Shown: positions 43,166-51,734 of the stretch, piece by piece
How positions within the stretch are numbered: position 1 is the stretch's first letter
Layout of the letters: every line of letters begins with the position of its first letter
Source: Pseudomonas sp. R5-89-07
Lineage (GTDB): Bacteria; Pseudomonadota; Gammaproteobacteria; Pseudomonadales; Pseudomonadaceae
Assembly (NCBI RefSeq): GCF_003851685.1
Contig: NZ_CP027727.1
Location: 4,588,001 to 4,652,000 of the forward strand
Length of the DNA: 64,000 nt
Direction of reading: 5' to 3'
Program-made: the position numbers and the translations under genes
The notes under the pieces: generated by a model
The model's database searches: none
What the model saw: only the letters and a program-made list of their open reading frames with translations
What the model was told of the DNA's origin: nothing

Positions 43166-44110
43166 ATGAACCACAACGCTTTCTGGCTGACCGCGAACGA
43201 CCACAGCCGCCTGTACGTCAATCAATGGATGCCCGATGCCACCCCCAAGGCTCTAGTGATGCTGTCCCATGGCATGGCCGAGCACAGTGGCCGTTACGAG
43301 CGCCTGGCGCAGGCGTTATGTGGCGCCGGCTACGGTTTGTATGCGCTGGACCAGCGTGGGCATGGCCGCACCGCCGAGGGAGGCACTTTGGGGCTGTACG
43401 CCGAGCAAGATGGCTGGAACAAAGTGGTGGGCGACCTCGCCAGCCTTAATCAGCATATCGGCCAGCAGCAACCGGGGCTGCCGATTATTCTGCTGGGCCA
43501 CAGCATGGGCAGCTATATCGCCCAGGCCTATCTGCTGCACCACAGCGCCAGCCTGCATGGGGCGATACTCAGCGGTTCGAATTTCCAGCCGGTGGCGTTG
43601 TATCGAGCCGCGCGGGCGATCGCACGTATCGAACGCGCACGCCAGGGCTTGCGCGGGCGCAGTGCGTTGATTGACTTTCTATCGTTCGGTTCCTTCAACA
43701 AAGCGTTCAAACCCAATCGCACCGCCTTCGACTGGCTCAGCCGCGACCCGGTTGAAGTCGACAAGTACATCAACGATCCGCTGTGCGGCTTTCGCTGCAC
43801 CAATCAGTTGTGGGTCGACCTGCTCGGTGGCTTGCAGCAAATCAGCAAAGCGTCCAATCTCGCGCAGATCGATCCGGGCCTGCCGATTCTGATAATAGGC
43901 GGCGAATGTGATCCGGTCAGCGAAGGCAAGCGTCTCAAAAACCTGGCCCATGCCCTGCGTGAGGCCGGCTGCCAGCACCTGCAACTGACGATCCATCCGC
44001 AGGCGCGTCATGAAGTGTTCAACGAAACCAACCGCGACGACGTTACTGCGGATGTGCTGACATGGATCGAGCAAGCCCTGACATTGCGCAGGCCCGCCCG
44101 CTGCGAATAA
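43166..44110 (+). CDS. Alpha/beta hydrolase, lysophospholipase/monoacylglycerol lipase type (PA3301-like)
   Basis: A 314-residue serine hydrolase. LSHGMAEHSGRYERLAQAL forms the oxyanion hole, the nucleophile elbow is GHSMGS, the acid lies in IIGGECDPVSEG, and the catalytic His is in QARHEVFNE. This is the Hydrolase_4 family that releases fatty acids from lysophospholipids or monoacylglycerols, a sensible partner for the neighbouring fatty-acyl-CoA ligases. AAAGGAACC precedes the ATG at 43166. Confidence 0.9.
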   Translation: MNHNAFWLTANDHSRLYVNQWMPDATPKALVMLSHGMAEHSGRYERLAQALCGAGYGLYALDQRGHGRTAEGGTLGLYAEQDGWNKVVGDLASLNQHIGQQQPGLPIILLGHSMGSYIAQAYLLHHSASLHGAILSGSNFQPVALYRAARAIARIERARQGLRGRSALIDFLSFGSFNKAFKPNRTAFDWLSRDPVEVDKYINDPLCGFRCTNQLWVDLLGGLQQISKASNLAQIDPGLPILIIGGECDPVSEGKRLKNLAHALREAGCQHLQLTIHPQARHEVFNETNRDDVTADVLTWIEQALTLRRPARCE

Positions 44111-44167
44111 TTTTTCGTTTAAAATCAGCCAATTAAATTACCGTTTAGCCACAGGATGCACGTTTAG

Positions 44168-44638
44168 ATGACCCAGGTAACCAACACCCCGTACGAAGCC
44201 CTCGAAGTCGGCCAGACCGCCAGCTTCAGCAAGACCGTCGAAGAGCGCGATATCCAGCTGTTCGCCGCCATGTCCGGCGATCACAACCCGGTGCACCTGG
44301 ATGCCGACTATGCCAAGGCGACCATGTTCAAGGAGCGAATCGCCCACGGCATGTTCAGCGGTGCGCTGATCAGCGCAGCGGTAGCCTGTGAACTGCCTGG
44401 CCCGGGCACCATTTATATCGGCCAGCAGATGAGCTTTCAAAAGCCGGTCAAAATCGGTGACACCCTGACCGTGCGCCTGGAAATCCTGGAAAAGCTGCCC
44501 AAGTTTCGTGTGCGCATTGCCACGCGCGTGTTCAATCAGCGCGATGAGCTGGTGGTGGACGGCGAAGCGGAGATTCTTGCCCCTCGCAAACAACAAGTGG
44601 TGACGCTGACCGAGCTGCCGCCAATCAGCATTGGCTGA
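44168..44638 (+). CDS. phaJ: (R)-specific enoyl-CoA hydratase, MaoC family
   Basis: A 156-residue hot-dog-fold protein. The hydratase motif is seen as FAAMSGDHNPVHLDADYAKATMFKERIAHGMFSGALIS, with the catalytic Asp and His, and GPGTIYIGQQMSFQKPVKIGDTL follows. It converts trans-2-enoyl-CoA to (R)-3-hydroxyacyl-CoA, linking beta-oxidation to polyhydroxyalkanoate synthesis. The length and the position next to fadD2 and the lysophospholipase match PhaJ1 of P. aeruginosa. A stem-loop follows the stop. Confidence 0.9.
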   Translation: MTQVTNTPYEALEVGQTASFSKTVEERDIQLFAAMSGDHNPVHLDADYAKATMFKERIAHGMFSGALISAAVACELPGPGTIYIGQQMSFQKPVKIGDTLTVRLEILEKLPKFRVRIATRVFNQRDELVVDGEAEILAPRKQQVVTLTELPPISIG

Positions 44639-44656
44639 TCCGTCGCGTCACGTAAG

Positions 44657-44679
44657 GGACGGCCTCCCACCGGCCGTCC
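44657..44679 (+). terminator. Stem-loop after phaJ
   Basis: GGACGGCC (44657-44664), a 7-base loop, then GGCCGTCC (44672-44679): a perfect 8-bp stem 18 bases after the phaJ stop. Only a short TGATTT follows, so termination may be partial. Confidence 0.65.
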
Positions 44680-44781
44680 TGATTTGGCCATCCACGCATC
44701 AACGTTCATTGAACCAGGCGTTATCCCACACCCTACGCCCCTAATAGCGACTGGCGTCGTCCTGTACGTTCGAGAAAACTT

Positions 44782-44809
44782 AACTGGCTTCAAACATGCA
44801 AAGCCAGTT
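44782..44809 (+). promoter_or_regulatory. Leader hairpin upstream of the propeller gene
   Basis: AACTGGCTT (44782-44790), a 10-base loop, and AAGCCAGTT (44801-44809) form a perfect 9-bp stem 84 bp before the start at 44894. It could be an operator or an untranslated-leader structure. Confidence 0.45.
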
Positions 44810-44893
44810 GTCTGTTCAGTCGAATCCTCAAACCAGGGTAATCCGTTCTTACGGCTGACGCCGTATTCAGAACACGCCAGGAAACTATTAAGA

Positions 44894-46252
44894 ATGAAGA
44901 ATCCGCTCGAAAACGTGATTTATGAAAATAACACTTTCAAAGAATCGGGAACTTGGTTCAGCGGCACACTCCTACCTGATAGAGCTTCAGCCAGTATTAG
45001 CGCAGTGGTGTTCCAAGGCAACCTGTATGTATTTATTCAACACTACGGCAGCATGGACAACGGCAAAGTTGACTACCTGGTTTTCCATCGCATGGCATCG
45101 GGCCAACTGAAGAACATTTCCAAACACACGATCGCGCATATATACGTCACCGGCACACCTGCGGTAGCGGTATACGATAATAAAATCTATTGCGCGTTTC
45201 GGCCCGGCGGAGACTCGCAAAAGTTAACGTACACCACCTTTGACGGGAACGCCTGGTCAAGCGTCATCACGACGAGCAAGGGTATTTTGACCTCCCCTTC
45301 CCTGGCGGTTTACCGAGATAGATTGTATTGCTTCCACCAAGGCTGGGAGGAGGACCGGGGAACCCTTTGGTATTCCACATTCAATGGCTCCGATTGGGAC
45401 GAGGATCACCGTATCCCAGGCGTTGAGATAACGGAGTCGCCTTCCCTGGCCGTGCATAACGGTGCGTTGTATTGCGCCTATCATAGGGCGAGCGCCAAAA
45501 CCGCCTGGTGCATTAAGTTTGACGGCACGCACTGGTCTCATGAAATGAGCCTGTCTGCCAACGTTTTGGAAAGCCCCTCCCTTTATACTTACAATGACAG
45601 CCTTTATAGCGCGCGCACCGTCAAGTCCGAGCACGCCAGCCTCTGCGTAAACTATCTGGAAAATGGCAGTTGGTGCGCTGACAAGGTCATCGTGAAAAGC
45701 GACATCTCGAACAGCCCGTGCCTGGTAGAGTATGAAGGTCTTCTTTATTGCTTCTATCGAAACAACAACCATACCCTGTCGTACACTTTCCAACATTATC
45801 AAACCCTGAACCGGGCCATCCCATTGCTTGATGTCTGGGGCGAAGGACGCATACATTCCGGCAACTTGGTATCCGGCTTCGACACGGCAGTTAACTTGAA
45901 TTTATACCGACAGGCCGTTTCCAATGGCATTAGCCGCCACAGTGCAATCCCAAACATCATGCCGGTTTCGACATACGAGGAGCCCGACTTCCCCATCGGC
46001 TGCGAGCACGTTAAAACCGTTACTTTAATGGGCGCCCCCATCACCGAAAGGGTAGCTGATGAAATAGGTCGAGTACTTGATATCGAAGGCACCGTATTTT
46101 TATTCGCGCCGGATGAGCAGGAAAGGGAGATGTTTCAAATTAGAAACAAGTTTCGGCTCAAACCTATCAGCACCGCCACGCTGCCCTCGCCAATCGATCA
46201 GATTTCCAAGGACTTCCACCCCGTTTACGCCTATAAAAAATACAGAAGCTGA
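44894..46252 (+). CDS. Six-repeat beta-propeller protein with methyltransferase-like C-terminal domain
   Basis: A 452-residue protein I cannot name. Residues 35-300 hold six repeats of about 47 residues with the pattern SPSLAVYxxxLYCxxxG then FDGxxW (clear starts near 35, 88, 134, 182, 227 and 274), predicting a sialidase- or lectin-like propeller. Residues 310-425 differ: LLDVWGEGRIHSGNLVSGFDTAVNLN, IPNIMPVSTYEE, VTLMGAPITERVADEIGRVL, GTVFLFAPDE, resembling the late strands of a degenerate SAM-methyltransferase fold. No signal peptide is seen. Base composition is clearly more AT-rich than the neighbours, suggesting transfer. The ATG at 44894 is the first in frame; earlier codons have no support. 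Confidence 0.7.
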   Translation: MKNPLENVIYENNTFKESGTWFSGTLLPDRASASISAVVFQGNLYVFIQHYGSMDNGKVDYLVFHRMASGQLKNISKHTIAHIYVTGTPAVAVYDNKIYCAFRPGGDSQKLTYTTFDGNAWSSVITTSKGILTSPSLAVYRDRLYCFHQGWEEDRGTLWYSTFNGSDWDEDHRIPGVEITESPSLAVHNGALYCAYHRASAKTAWCIKFDGTHWSHEMSLSANVLESPSLYTYNDSLYSARTVKSEHASLCVNYLENGSWCADKVIVKSDISNSPCLVEYEGLLYCFYRNNNHTLSYTFQHYQTLNRAIPLLDVWGEGRIHSGNLVSGFDTAVNLNLYRQAVSNGISRHSAIPNIMPVSTYEEPDFPIGCEHVKTVTLMGAPITERVADEIGRVLDIEGTVFLFAPDEQEREMFQIRNKFRLKPISTATLPSPIDQISKDFHPVYAYKKYRS

Positions 46253-46284
46253 GCCGCTATAGCCCGGGGCCTGCCGGGCAGGCG

Positions 46285-46321
46285 AAAAAAATCCGAAGCC
46301 CAAAACGGGCCTCGGATTTTC
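46285..46321. terminator. Bidirectional rho-independent terminator
   Basis: AAAATCCGAAGCCC, loop AAAA, CGGGCCTCGGATTTT forms a near-perfect GC-rich stem flanked by A and T runs. It ends both the propeller gene and the convergent four-helix-bundle gene. Confidence 0.88.
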
Positions 46322-46371
46322 TTAGGCGCTAGACATCAGTCAATGCGCTTGCAACCGTGATGCGGCTCAAA

Positions 46372-46839
46372 TCAAGACTGGGCACGCGCCTGGTTACGCA
46401 GGGCTTTAACCTGGTCGTGGTTGCGCTGCACGCCGTGGAACTGGCGCTCCACCAGGTCACGAATACCCAGCAGGTTGTGCTGATTGATCTTCTCGATCGC
46501 TTCCTTGTAAGCCTTCAGTGCGTGGTCTTCACCGCGCTCGGCCTCGTTCAGTACCGCTTCTTCGTCCTTGCCGGTCACCATCGACTTCACGTCGACCCAA
46601 CCGCGGTGCATTGCACCGGCCACACTGCCGGATTCTTTTGGCTCGCCACCCAGGGCACGCACGGCGGTTTTCAGTTCTTCAGCGGCGGTACCGCAATCAA
46701 CGGCACGCTTGGCGAACAACGCCTTGAGTTCAGGGTGCTTGATGTCTTCAGCGCATTCCTTGAAACCCTTTTGGCCGTCAATGCTGGTTTCGATCAGGTC
46801 GTTCAATACCGAGATGGATTCTTTATTGATGTCAGTCAT
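46372..46839 (-). CDS. PA2169-type ferritin-like four-helix-bundle protein (DUF2383)
   Basis: A 155-residue helical protein: SISVLNDLIETSIDGQKGFKECAEDIKHPELKALFAKRAVDCGTAAEELKTAVRALGG, then GWVDVKSMVTGKDEEAVLNEAERGEDHALKAYKEAIE. The two E-x-E-x-x-x-H-like patterns suit a di-iron four-helix bundle. It is often a stress-induced protein in Pseudomonas. Function is unknown. It is a single-gene unit. Confidence 0.88.
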   Translation of the reverse strand: MTDINKESISVLNDLIETSIDGQKGFKECAEDIKHPELKALFAKRAVDCGTAAEELKTAVRALGGEPKESGSVAGAMHRGWVDVKSMVTGKDEEAVLNEAERGEDHALKAYKEAIEKINQHNLLGIRDLVERQFHGVQRNHDQVKALRNQARAQS

Positions 46840-47045
46840 TTTTCAATTCCTTATGTGGGTTGAGGAAGGTTGCTTTAATGATTGCAGCGCCCGTGCCAGG
46901 TTTTGAAAAACTATTTAACCTTTATATTTCAAAGACTTACGATTTATTGAACCATCTGTATGTACGTTATTTGCATGATCTGTCATTTGGCCTTCGTGCA
47001 GAATGCCTGTATTTTCCCAACTACCGACCCGCACGCTTGAAGCCC

Positions 47046-47282
47046 ATGAACCCCGAAAAACTCGAATTGCTGATCACCCGCCAAATGCCCTTCGGCAAAT
47101 ACAAAGGGCGGATCATCGCTGACCTGCCCGGCCCCTACCTGAATTGGTTCGCCCGCGAGGGTTTTCCCCACGGCGAACTGGGTGGCTTGCTGGCACTGAT
47201 GCAGGAAATCGACCACAACGGCCTGGCCGAATTGCTCGAACCGCTACGCGTAAAACACGGTAAACCCGCCCCTCGCCATTAA
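47046..47282 (+). CDS. DUF3820 family protein
   Basis: A 78-residue protein: MPFGKYKGRIIADLPGPYLNWFAREGFPHGELGGLLALMQEI is the family signature (FGKYKG plus LPxxYLxWF). These proteins resemble the small modules attached to exonucleases and may bind nucleic acid; that is family knowledge, not shown here. The ATG at 47046 is chosen; upstream codons to 46860 are AT-rich noncoding. It is 14 bp upstream of the aminotransferase gene, a likely operon. Confidence 0.85.
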   Translation: MNPEKLELLITRQMPFGKYKGRIIADLPGPYLNWFAREGFPHGELGGLLALMQEIDHNGLAELLEPLRVKHGKPAPRH

Positions 47283-47296
47283 CTAAGAGCCGCCCG

Positions 47297-48472
47297 ATGC
47301 CAAGGAATGCAGACAACGAACTTCACTGGCAGGCCATTGCCCAGCGCTACGAGCCGGAGCCAGGCCCGATCAATCTGGAAAACGGTTACTTCGGACGCAT
47401 GAGCCGTGCAGTCCAGGCGCAGTACCTGGAGCATGTTGCGTTTATCAACCGCAGCAACTCGGTGTATGTGCGCCAGCGTTTCGAGCAGGGAGAAAATCTG
47501 CAGATTCGCCGCCAGCTGGCCGGCTTGATCGATGCAGACCCGGACTCGCTGGCCTTCACCCGCAACGCCACCGAAGCCTTGCAGTCGCTGATCCGCAACT
47601 ACAACCGCCTGCAGCCGGGCGATCAGGTGCTGATCAGTGATCTGGAGTACGACACGGTCAAAGGCGCGATGCGCTGGCTGGCCGGCGTGCGCGGGGTGGA
47701 GGTCGTCGAAATTACCCACACTCACCCAGCCAGTTTCGACAGCCTGCTTCAGACGTATCGCGATGCCTTCGTTCAATACCCGCGCTTGAAGCTGATGGCG
47801 CTGACCCATGTCACCCATCGCACTGGCCTGGTGATGCCGGTGGCGGCAATCGCCAGGGCGGCGCGTGAACGCGATGTCGACGTGATCCTCGATGGCGCCC
47901 ACGCCCTGGGCCAGATCGACTTCAACCTTGCCGAACTGGGCATTCAGTTCGCCGGCTTCAACCTGCACAAATGGATTGGGGCACCGCTGACCCTGGGCTT
48001 TCTGTATATCGCCCCGGAGCGCCTGGCGGATATCGACCCGGACATGGGTGAATTCCACTACCCCACCACCGACGTGCGTGCGCGAACGTCCTACAGCACG
48101 CCGAACTTTCCGGCGCTGATGAGCCTGCCCTTGGTGTTTGAAGAGCATCGCCAATTGGGGGGTGCGGCGGCCAAGGGGGCGCGGGTGAACTACCTGCGCG
48201 ATCTTTGGGTGAGCCAGGTGCGGCCGCTACCGGGGATTGAAGTGCTGACTTCGGATGATCCGCGCCTGTATTGCGGGATCACGGCGTTCAAGTTCGCTGG
48301 TCGCGATCAGCAGGTGATGGTCGACCGGTTGCTCAAAGAGTATGACGTGTTCACCACGACCCGCTCAGGGGCAGCGTTTGGCACGTGTATTCGGGTGACA
48401 CCGGGGTTGATGACTACGGCTACGGAGATCAATGTGTTGGTGCACGCGATTACCCAGCTCAACACAGATTGA
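47297..48472 (+). CDS. Class V aminotransferase/cysteine-desulfurase-like PLP enzyme
   Basis: A 391-residue PLP enzyme of the isopenicillin-N-epimerase-like group. LENGYFGRMSRAV is the N-terminal substrate part, FTRNATEALQSLI binds the phosphate, LTHVTHRTGLVMPV and VILDGAHALGQIDFNL carry the conserved Asp/His, and the PLP lysine is in FNLHKWIGAP. No Tat signal is present, so it is cytoplasmic, unlike many EgtE-type homologues. The substrate is unknown. It is probably cotranscribed with the DUF3820 gene. Confidence 0.87.
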   Translation: MPRNADNELHWQAIAQRYEPEPGPINLENGYFGRMSRAVQAQYLEHVAFINRSNSVYVRQRFEQGENLQIRRQLAGLIDADPDSLAFTRNATEALQSLIRNYNRLQPGDQVLISDLEYDTVKGAMRWLAGVRGVEVVEITHTHPASFDSLLQTYRDAFVQYPRLKLMALTHVTHRTGLVMPVAAIARAARERDVDVILDGAHALGQIDFNLAELGIQFAGFNLHKWIGAPLTLGFLYIAPERLADIDPDMGEFHYPTTDVRARTSYSTPNFPALMSLPLVFEEHRQLGGAAAKGARVNYLRDLWVSQVRPLPGIEVLTSDDPRLYCGITAFKFAGRDQQVMVDRLLKEYDVFTTTRSGAAFGTCIRVTPGLMTTATEINVLVHAITQLNTD

Positions 48473-48566
48473 AATGTGGGAGGGGGCTTGCTCCCGATGG
48501 CGGTGTATCAGTCACCAAATGTATTGACTGAACCACTGCTATCGGGGGCAAGCCCCCTCCCACATT
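48473..48566. repeat. REPIN after the class V aminotransferase gene
   Basis: Arms AATGTGGGAGGGGGCTTGCT (from 48473) and GGCAAGCCCCCTCCCACATT (ending 48566) face each other over about 50 bp. The left arm starts directly after the stop codon. Confidence 0.9.
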
Positions 48567-48597
48567 AGACTGTGTGGTGGTCTTGATTTCCACAGGC

Positions 48598-48630
48598 AAA
48601 AAAAAGCGGTCCGCCGACCAAGCGCACCGC
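48598..48630 (-). terminator. Terminator of the zwf-pgl-eda operon
   Basis: On the minus strand GCGGT-GC-GC pairs with GC-GG-ACCGC and is followed by eight T residues (48605 down to 48598). It lies 43 bp after the eda stop. Confidence 0.75.
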
Positions 48631-48673
48631 AAAAATGCCGTTAAGCACAGCAACAACGATTCGGTAAATCAGA

Positions 48674-49339
48674 TCAGTCCAGCAGCGCCAGCGCCTCGGC
48701 GGTGACTTCCTGGATGCGCGCCCAGTCGCCGTTCCTGACCCACTCAGGATCAAGCATCCAGCTACCGCCCACGCACATCACGTTTTTCAACGCCATGTAG
48801 CTTTTGATATTGGCCGGGCCGACGCCGCCGGTCGGGCAGAATTTCACTTCGCCGAACGGGCCGCCCAAGGCCTTGATCGCCGCTACGCCGCCGCTGACTT
48901 CGGCCGGGAACAGCTTGAAGCGGCGATAGCCCAGGCCATAGCCTTCCATGATGCCGGAGGCGTTGCTGATGCCGGGCAGCAGCGGGATCGGGCTGTGCAC
49001 CGAGGCTTCCAGCAGATCGCGGGTGATGCCGGGGGTGACGATGAATTGCGAACCGGCCACCTCAGCGGCTTCAAGCATATGGCGGTCCAGCACGGTGCCG
49101 GCACCGGTGCACAGTTCAGGGCGCTGCTCGCGCAGCACCTGAATGGCCTTGAGGCCGAACTCGGAACGCAGGGTCACTTCCAGGGCGGTCAGGCCACCGG
49201 CGGCCAGGGCATCGGCGAGCGGCAGGATGTCCTGTTCGCGAGCGATGGTGATCACCGGCAGAATCCGCGCCTTGGCGCAGAGGCTGTCGATCAGGGCAAC
49301 TTTATCCGCCATGGACACGGTCGGTTGAGGGCTTTTCAT
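48674..49339 (-). CDS. eda: 2-keto-3-deoxy-6-phosphogluconate (KDPG) aldolase
   Basis: A 221-residue class I aldolase that splits KDPG into pyruvate and glyceraldehyde-3-phosphate, the last Entner-Doudoroff step. LTALEVTLRSEFGLKAI carries the catalytic Glu, GAGTVLD follows, and the Schiff-base lysine is in YRRFKLFPAEVSGG. FCPTGGV forms the phosphate site. The ATG at 49339 follows AAGGAT; 49366 is possible. It lies 17 bp after pgl in the zwf-pgl-eda operon. Confidence 0.95.
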   Translation of the reverse strand: MKSPQPTVSMADKVALIDSLCAKARILPVITIAREQDILPLADALAAGGLTALEVTLRSEFGLKAIQVLREQRPELCTGAGTVLDRHMLEAAEVAGSQFIVTPGITRDLLEASVHSPIPLLPGISNASGIMEGYGLGYRRFKLFPAEVSGGVAAIKALGGPFGEVKFCPTGGVGPANIKSYMALKNVMCVGGSWMLDPEWVRNGDWARIQEVTAEALALLD

Positions 49340-49356
49340 AGCGGCTGATCCTTGGC

Positions 49357-50070
49357 TCATGGGCACCAGTAAATCTCTAGAGTAGGTTGCAAAAACGCGC
49401 GAATCGGCATGGCAGCAACATCGTCACTGGCCAGGGCCGCGCTCAAGGTGGTCAATTTCGAACTCCCGGAAATCGACAGCACGGTGTAGTGGGCCGTGGC
49501 CAGTAAGGCGCGACTCATGGTCAGGCGCTGGTGCGGCACGGTCGGCGCCAGCATGGGCCAGCAACGACGGGTACCGTCGGCCTGCAACGCTTGGGCGAGG
49601 TTCGGGCTGTTGGGGAACAGCGAGGCGGTGTGACCGTCATCGCCCATGCCCAGCACCAGCACATCAATCGCTGGCAGCTCGGCCAGCAGGCGATCAGCCT
49701 GCTCGGCCGCGTCTTCGAGGTTGGCTGCGGCGCTGTACAGGCTCAAAAACTTTGCCTTGGCCGCCGGGCCTTGCAGCAGGTGCTGCTTCAACAGGCCGGC
49801 ATTGCTGTCGGCGTGCTCAACCGGCACCCAGCGCTCGTCGGCCAGGGTGACGGTGACCTTTGACCAGTCCAGGGCCTGCCTGGCCAGGTTCTGGAAGAAC
49901 GCCACGGGACTGCGGCCACCGGACACCACCAGGGTCGCCGCGCCACGGGCACTGATGGCCGCGCGCAGTTGTTCGGCCACGTCATTGGCCAGGCCGTCCG
50001 CCAACTGCACGGGCGTGCGGTACTCATGGGCAGTGACGCCCTGAGGCAGTTTCAATTCAGATATCGCCAT
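49357..50070 (-). CDS. pgl: 6-phosphogluconolactonase
   Basis: A 237-residue enzyme hydrolysing 6-phosphogluconolactone to 6-phosphogluconate. [19 protein letters not shown] is the phosphate-binding segment; [26 protein letters not shown] and [17 protein letters not shown] are the two family signatures. The start at 50070 overlaps the 3' end of zwf by 14 bases, so the two are translationally linked. Confidence 0.95.
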   Translation of the reverse strand: MAISELKLPQGVTAHEYRTPVQLADGLANDVAEQLRAAISARGAATLVVSGGRSPVAFFQNLARQALDWSKVTVTLADERWVPVEHADSNAGLLKQHLLQGPAAKAKFLSLYSAAANLEDAAEQADRLLAELPAIDVLVLGMGDDGHTASLFPNSPNLAQALQADGTRRCWPMLAPTVPHQRLTMSRALLATAHYTVLSISGSSKLTTLSAALASDDVAAMPIRAFLQPTLEIYWCP

Positions 50071-51523
50071 ACCACGACCTCCCATCCCGCGTGATCAGTG
50101 CAATCGAGCTCATCGGCCCCCAGGAACCCGCCGCATACGGCTTGGGCGCATCACCGGATTTTTTCCACCCGGCGATCAACTGGTCACACCACTTCCACGC
50201 GGCTTCGATTTCATCTTTGCGAACAAACAGGTTCTGATTGCCGCGCATGACTTCCAGCAACAGCCGCTCGTAGGCATCGGGAATCCGTGCGCTGCGATAG
50301 GTGTCGGAAAAATTCAGTTGCAGCGGACCACTGCGCAGTTGCATGCCCTTGTCCAGGCCCTGCTCCTTGGTCATCACGCGCAAGGAAATACCTTCGTCCG
50401 GCTGCAGGCGGATGATCAACTTGTTGCTGATCTGCAGGCGCTGCTCGGGGGCGAAAATATAGTGGGACGGTTCCTTGAAGTGGATGACGATCTGCGACAG
50501 CTTTTGCGGCATGCGCTTGCCAGTACGCAGGTAGAACGGCACCCCGGCCCAACGCCAGTTACGGATATCGGCCCGCAGGGCGACGAAGGTCTCGGTGTCG
50601 CTCTGGGTGTTGGAGTTCTCTTCTTCCAGGTACCCCGGCACGGCTTTACCGGCGCTGTAGCCGGCAATGTACTGGCCGCGCACCACCTGGGTGGTCAGGC
50701 CTTCCGGGCTGATCGGCGCCAGGGCCTTGAGTACCTTGACCTTCTCGTCACGGATGCTGTCGGCGGATAGGTCGGCCGGCGGGTCCATGGCGATCAGGCA
50801 CAGCAACTGCAGCAGGTGGTTCTGGATCATGTCGCGCAGTTGGCCGGCCTTGTCGAAGTAACCCCAACGGCCCTCGATACCCACCTGCTCGGCCACGGTG
50901 ATTTCCACGTGGGAAATGTAGTTCTGGTTCCATTGGGTTTCGAACAGGCTGTTGGCGAAACGCAAGGCGATCAGGTTCTGGACGGTTTCCTTGCCCAGGT
51001 AGTGGTCGATACGGTAGGTGCGGTTTTCCGGGAAAAACTGCGCGACGGCGTCATTGACCTTACGCGAGGATTCCAGGTCAGAACCAATCGGCTTTTCCAG
51101 CACCACGCGGGTGTTTTCCGCCAGGCCGACCTTCGACAGGTTTTCGCAGATCGCGCCATACACGGCGGCCGGAGTGGCGAAGTAGGCAATGAGGCGCTGC
51201 TCGCTACCGACCTTTTCGGCAAGGCCGACGTAGTCGTCGGCCTTCATGAAGTCGACATGCACATAGGCCAGGCGAGCGAGGAAACGCTGGGCCACGGCTT
51301 CGTCCAGCTCCTTGCCAACGTATTTGCGCAGTTCTTTTTCGATATGGGCCAGGTGCTGCTGCTCGGAACCGGCTTCGCGGGCCAGGGCCAGGATGCGCGT
51401 ATCCTCGTGCAGGAGGCCTGCGCCATCGAGCTGATAGAGGGCAGGAAATAACTTGCGTAGCGCCAGATCACCCAAGGCGCCAAACAGGGCAAAGGTGCAG
51501 GGTTCCACGGTTATCGAAGGCAT
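50057..51523 (-). CDS. zwf: Glucose-6-phosphate 1-dehydrogenase
   Basis: A 488-residue enzyme that oxidises glucose-6-phosphate to the lactone with NADP+, also accepting NAD+ in Pseudomonas. [20 protein letters not shown] is the dinucleotide motif with GALGDLA in place of the usual GASGDLA. The active site reads [21 protein letters not shown], with the catalytic His-Asp/Lys. It leads zwf-pgl-eda and is divergent from hexR. A HexR-type palindrome and an A/C-rich Hfq/Crc-like motif lie upstream. Confidence 0.96.
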   Translation of the reverse strand: MPSITVEPCTFALFGALGDLALRKLFPALYQLDGAGLLHEDTRILALAREAGSEQQHLAHIEKELRKYVGKELDEAVAQRFLARLAYVHVDFMKADDYVGLAEKVGSEQRLIAYFATPAAVYGAICENLSKVGLAENTRVVLEKPIGSDLESSRKVNDAVAQFFPENRTYRIDHYLGKETVQNLIALRFANSLFETQWNQNYISHVEITVAEQVGIEGRWGYFDKAGQLRDMIQNHLLQLLCLIAMDPPADLSADSIRDEKVKVLKALAPISPEGLTTQVVRGQYIAGYSAGKAVPGYLEEENSNTQSDTETFVALRADIRNWRWAGVPFYLRTGKRMPQKLSQIVIHFKEPSHYIFAPEQRLQISNKLIIRLQPDEGISLRVMTKEQGLDKGMQLRSGPLQLNFSDTYRSARIPDAYERLLLEVMRGNQNLFVRKDEIEAAWKWCDQLIAGWKKSGDAPKPYAAGSWGPMSSIALITRDGRSWYGDI

Positions 51524-51526
51524 GAT

Positions 51527-51538
51527 GTTTGTTCTTTT
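51527..51538 (-). promoter_or_regulatory. Hfq/Crc-like A/C-rich motif before zwf
   Basis: On the coding strand AAAAGAACAAAC lies 3 bases upstream of the zwf ATG, an AAnAAnAA pattern. It is weaker than the gntT and gtsA motifs. Confidence 0.45.
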
Positions 51539-51588
51539 ATCAAGTTAAGCTACAAATACCTTTTTTCAAGGCATCACTCAAGGAAAAA

Positions 51589-51604
51589 TGTAGTAATAAC
51601 CACA
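51589..51604. promoter_or_regulatory. HexR operator candidate in the zwf-hexR promoter
   Basis: TGTAGTAATAACCACA is an inverted repeat (TGTAGT and ACCACA, four-base centre). HexR of Pseudomonas is known to repress zwf and its own gene from a site between them and releases on binding KDPG. Position and symmetry fit; binding is inference. Confidence 0.7.
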
Positions 51605-51734
51605 ACATTTTCCGCAAATACGCATTGCGAGTGGTGGTGTTCAGCTACCCTCAGTAGGATAGGCCACCGCGAAAAGCCACTCATCGATTGGTTACCGCCT
51701 TTTTATTTGCATCGTCGCCCGAAGGAAAGACTGA

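Noticed and set aside
46860..47045. N-terminal extension of the DUF3820 protein
   Set aside because: The upstream codons are AT-rich and unlike coding sequence here; the family domain begins right after the ATG at 47046.
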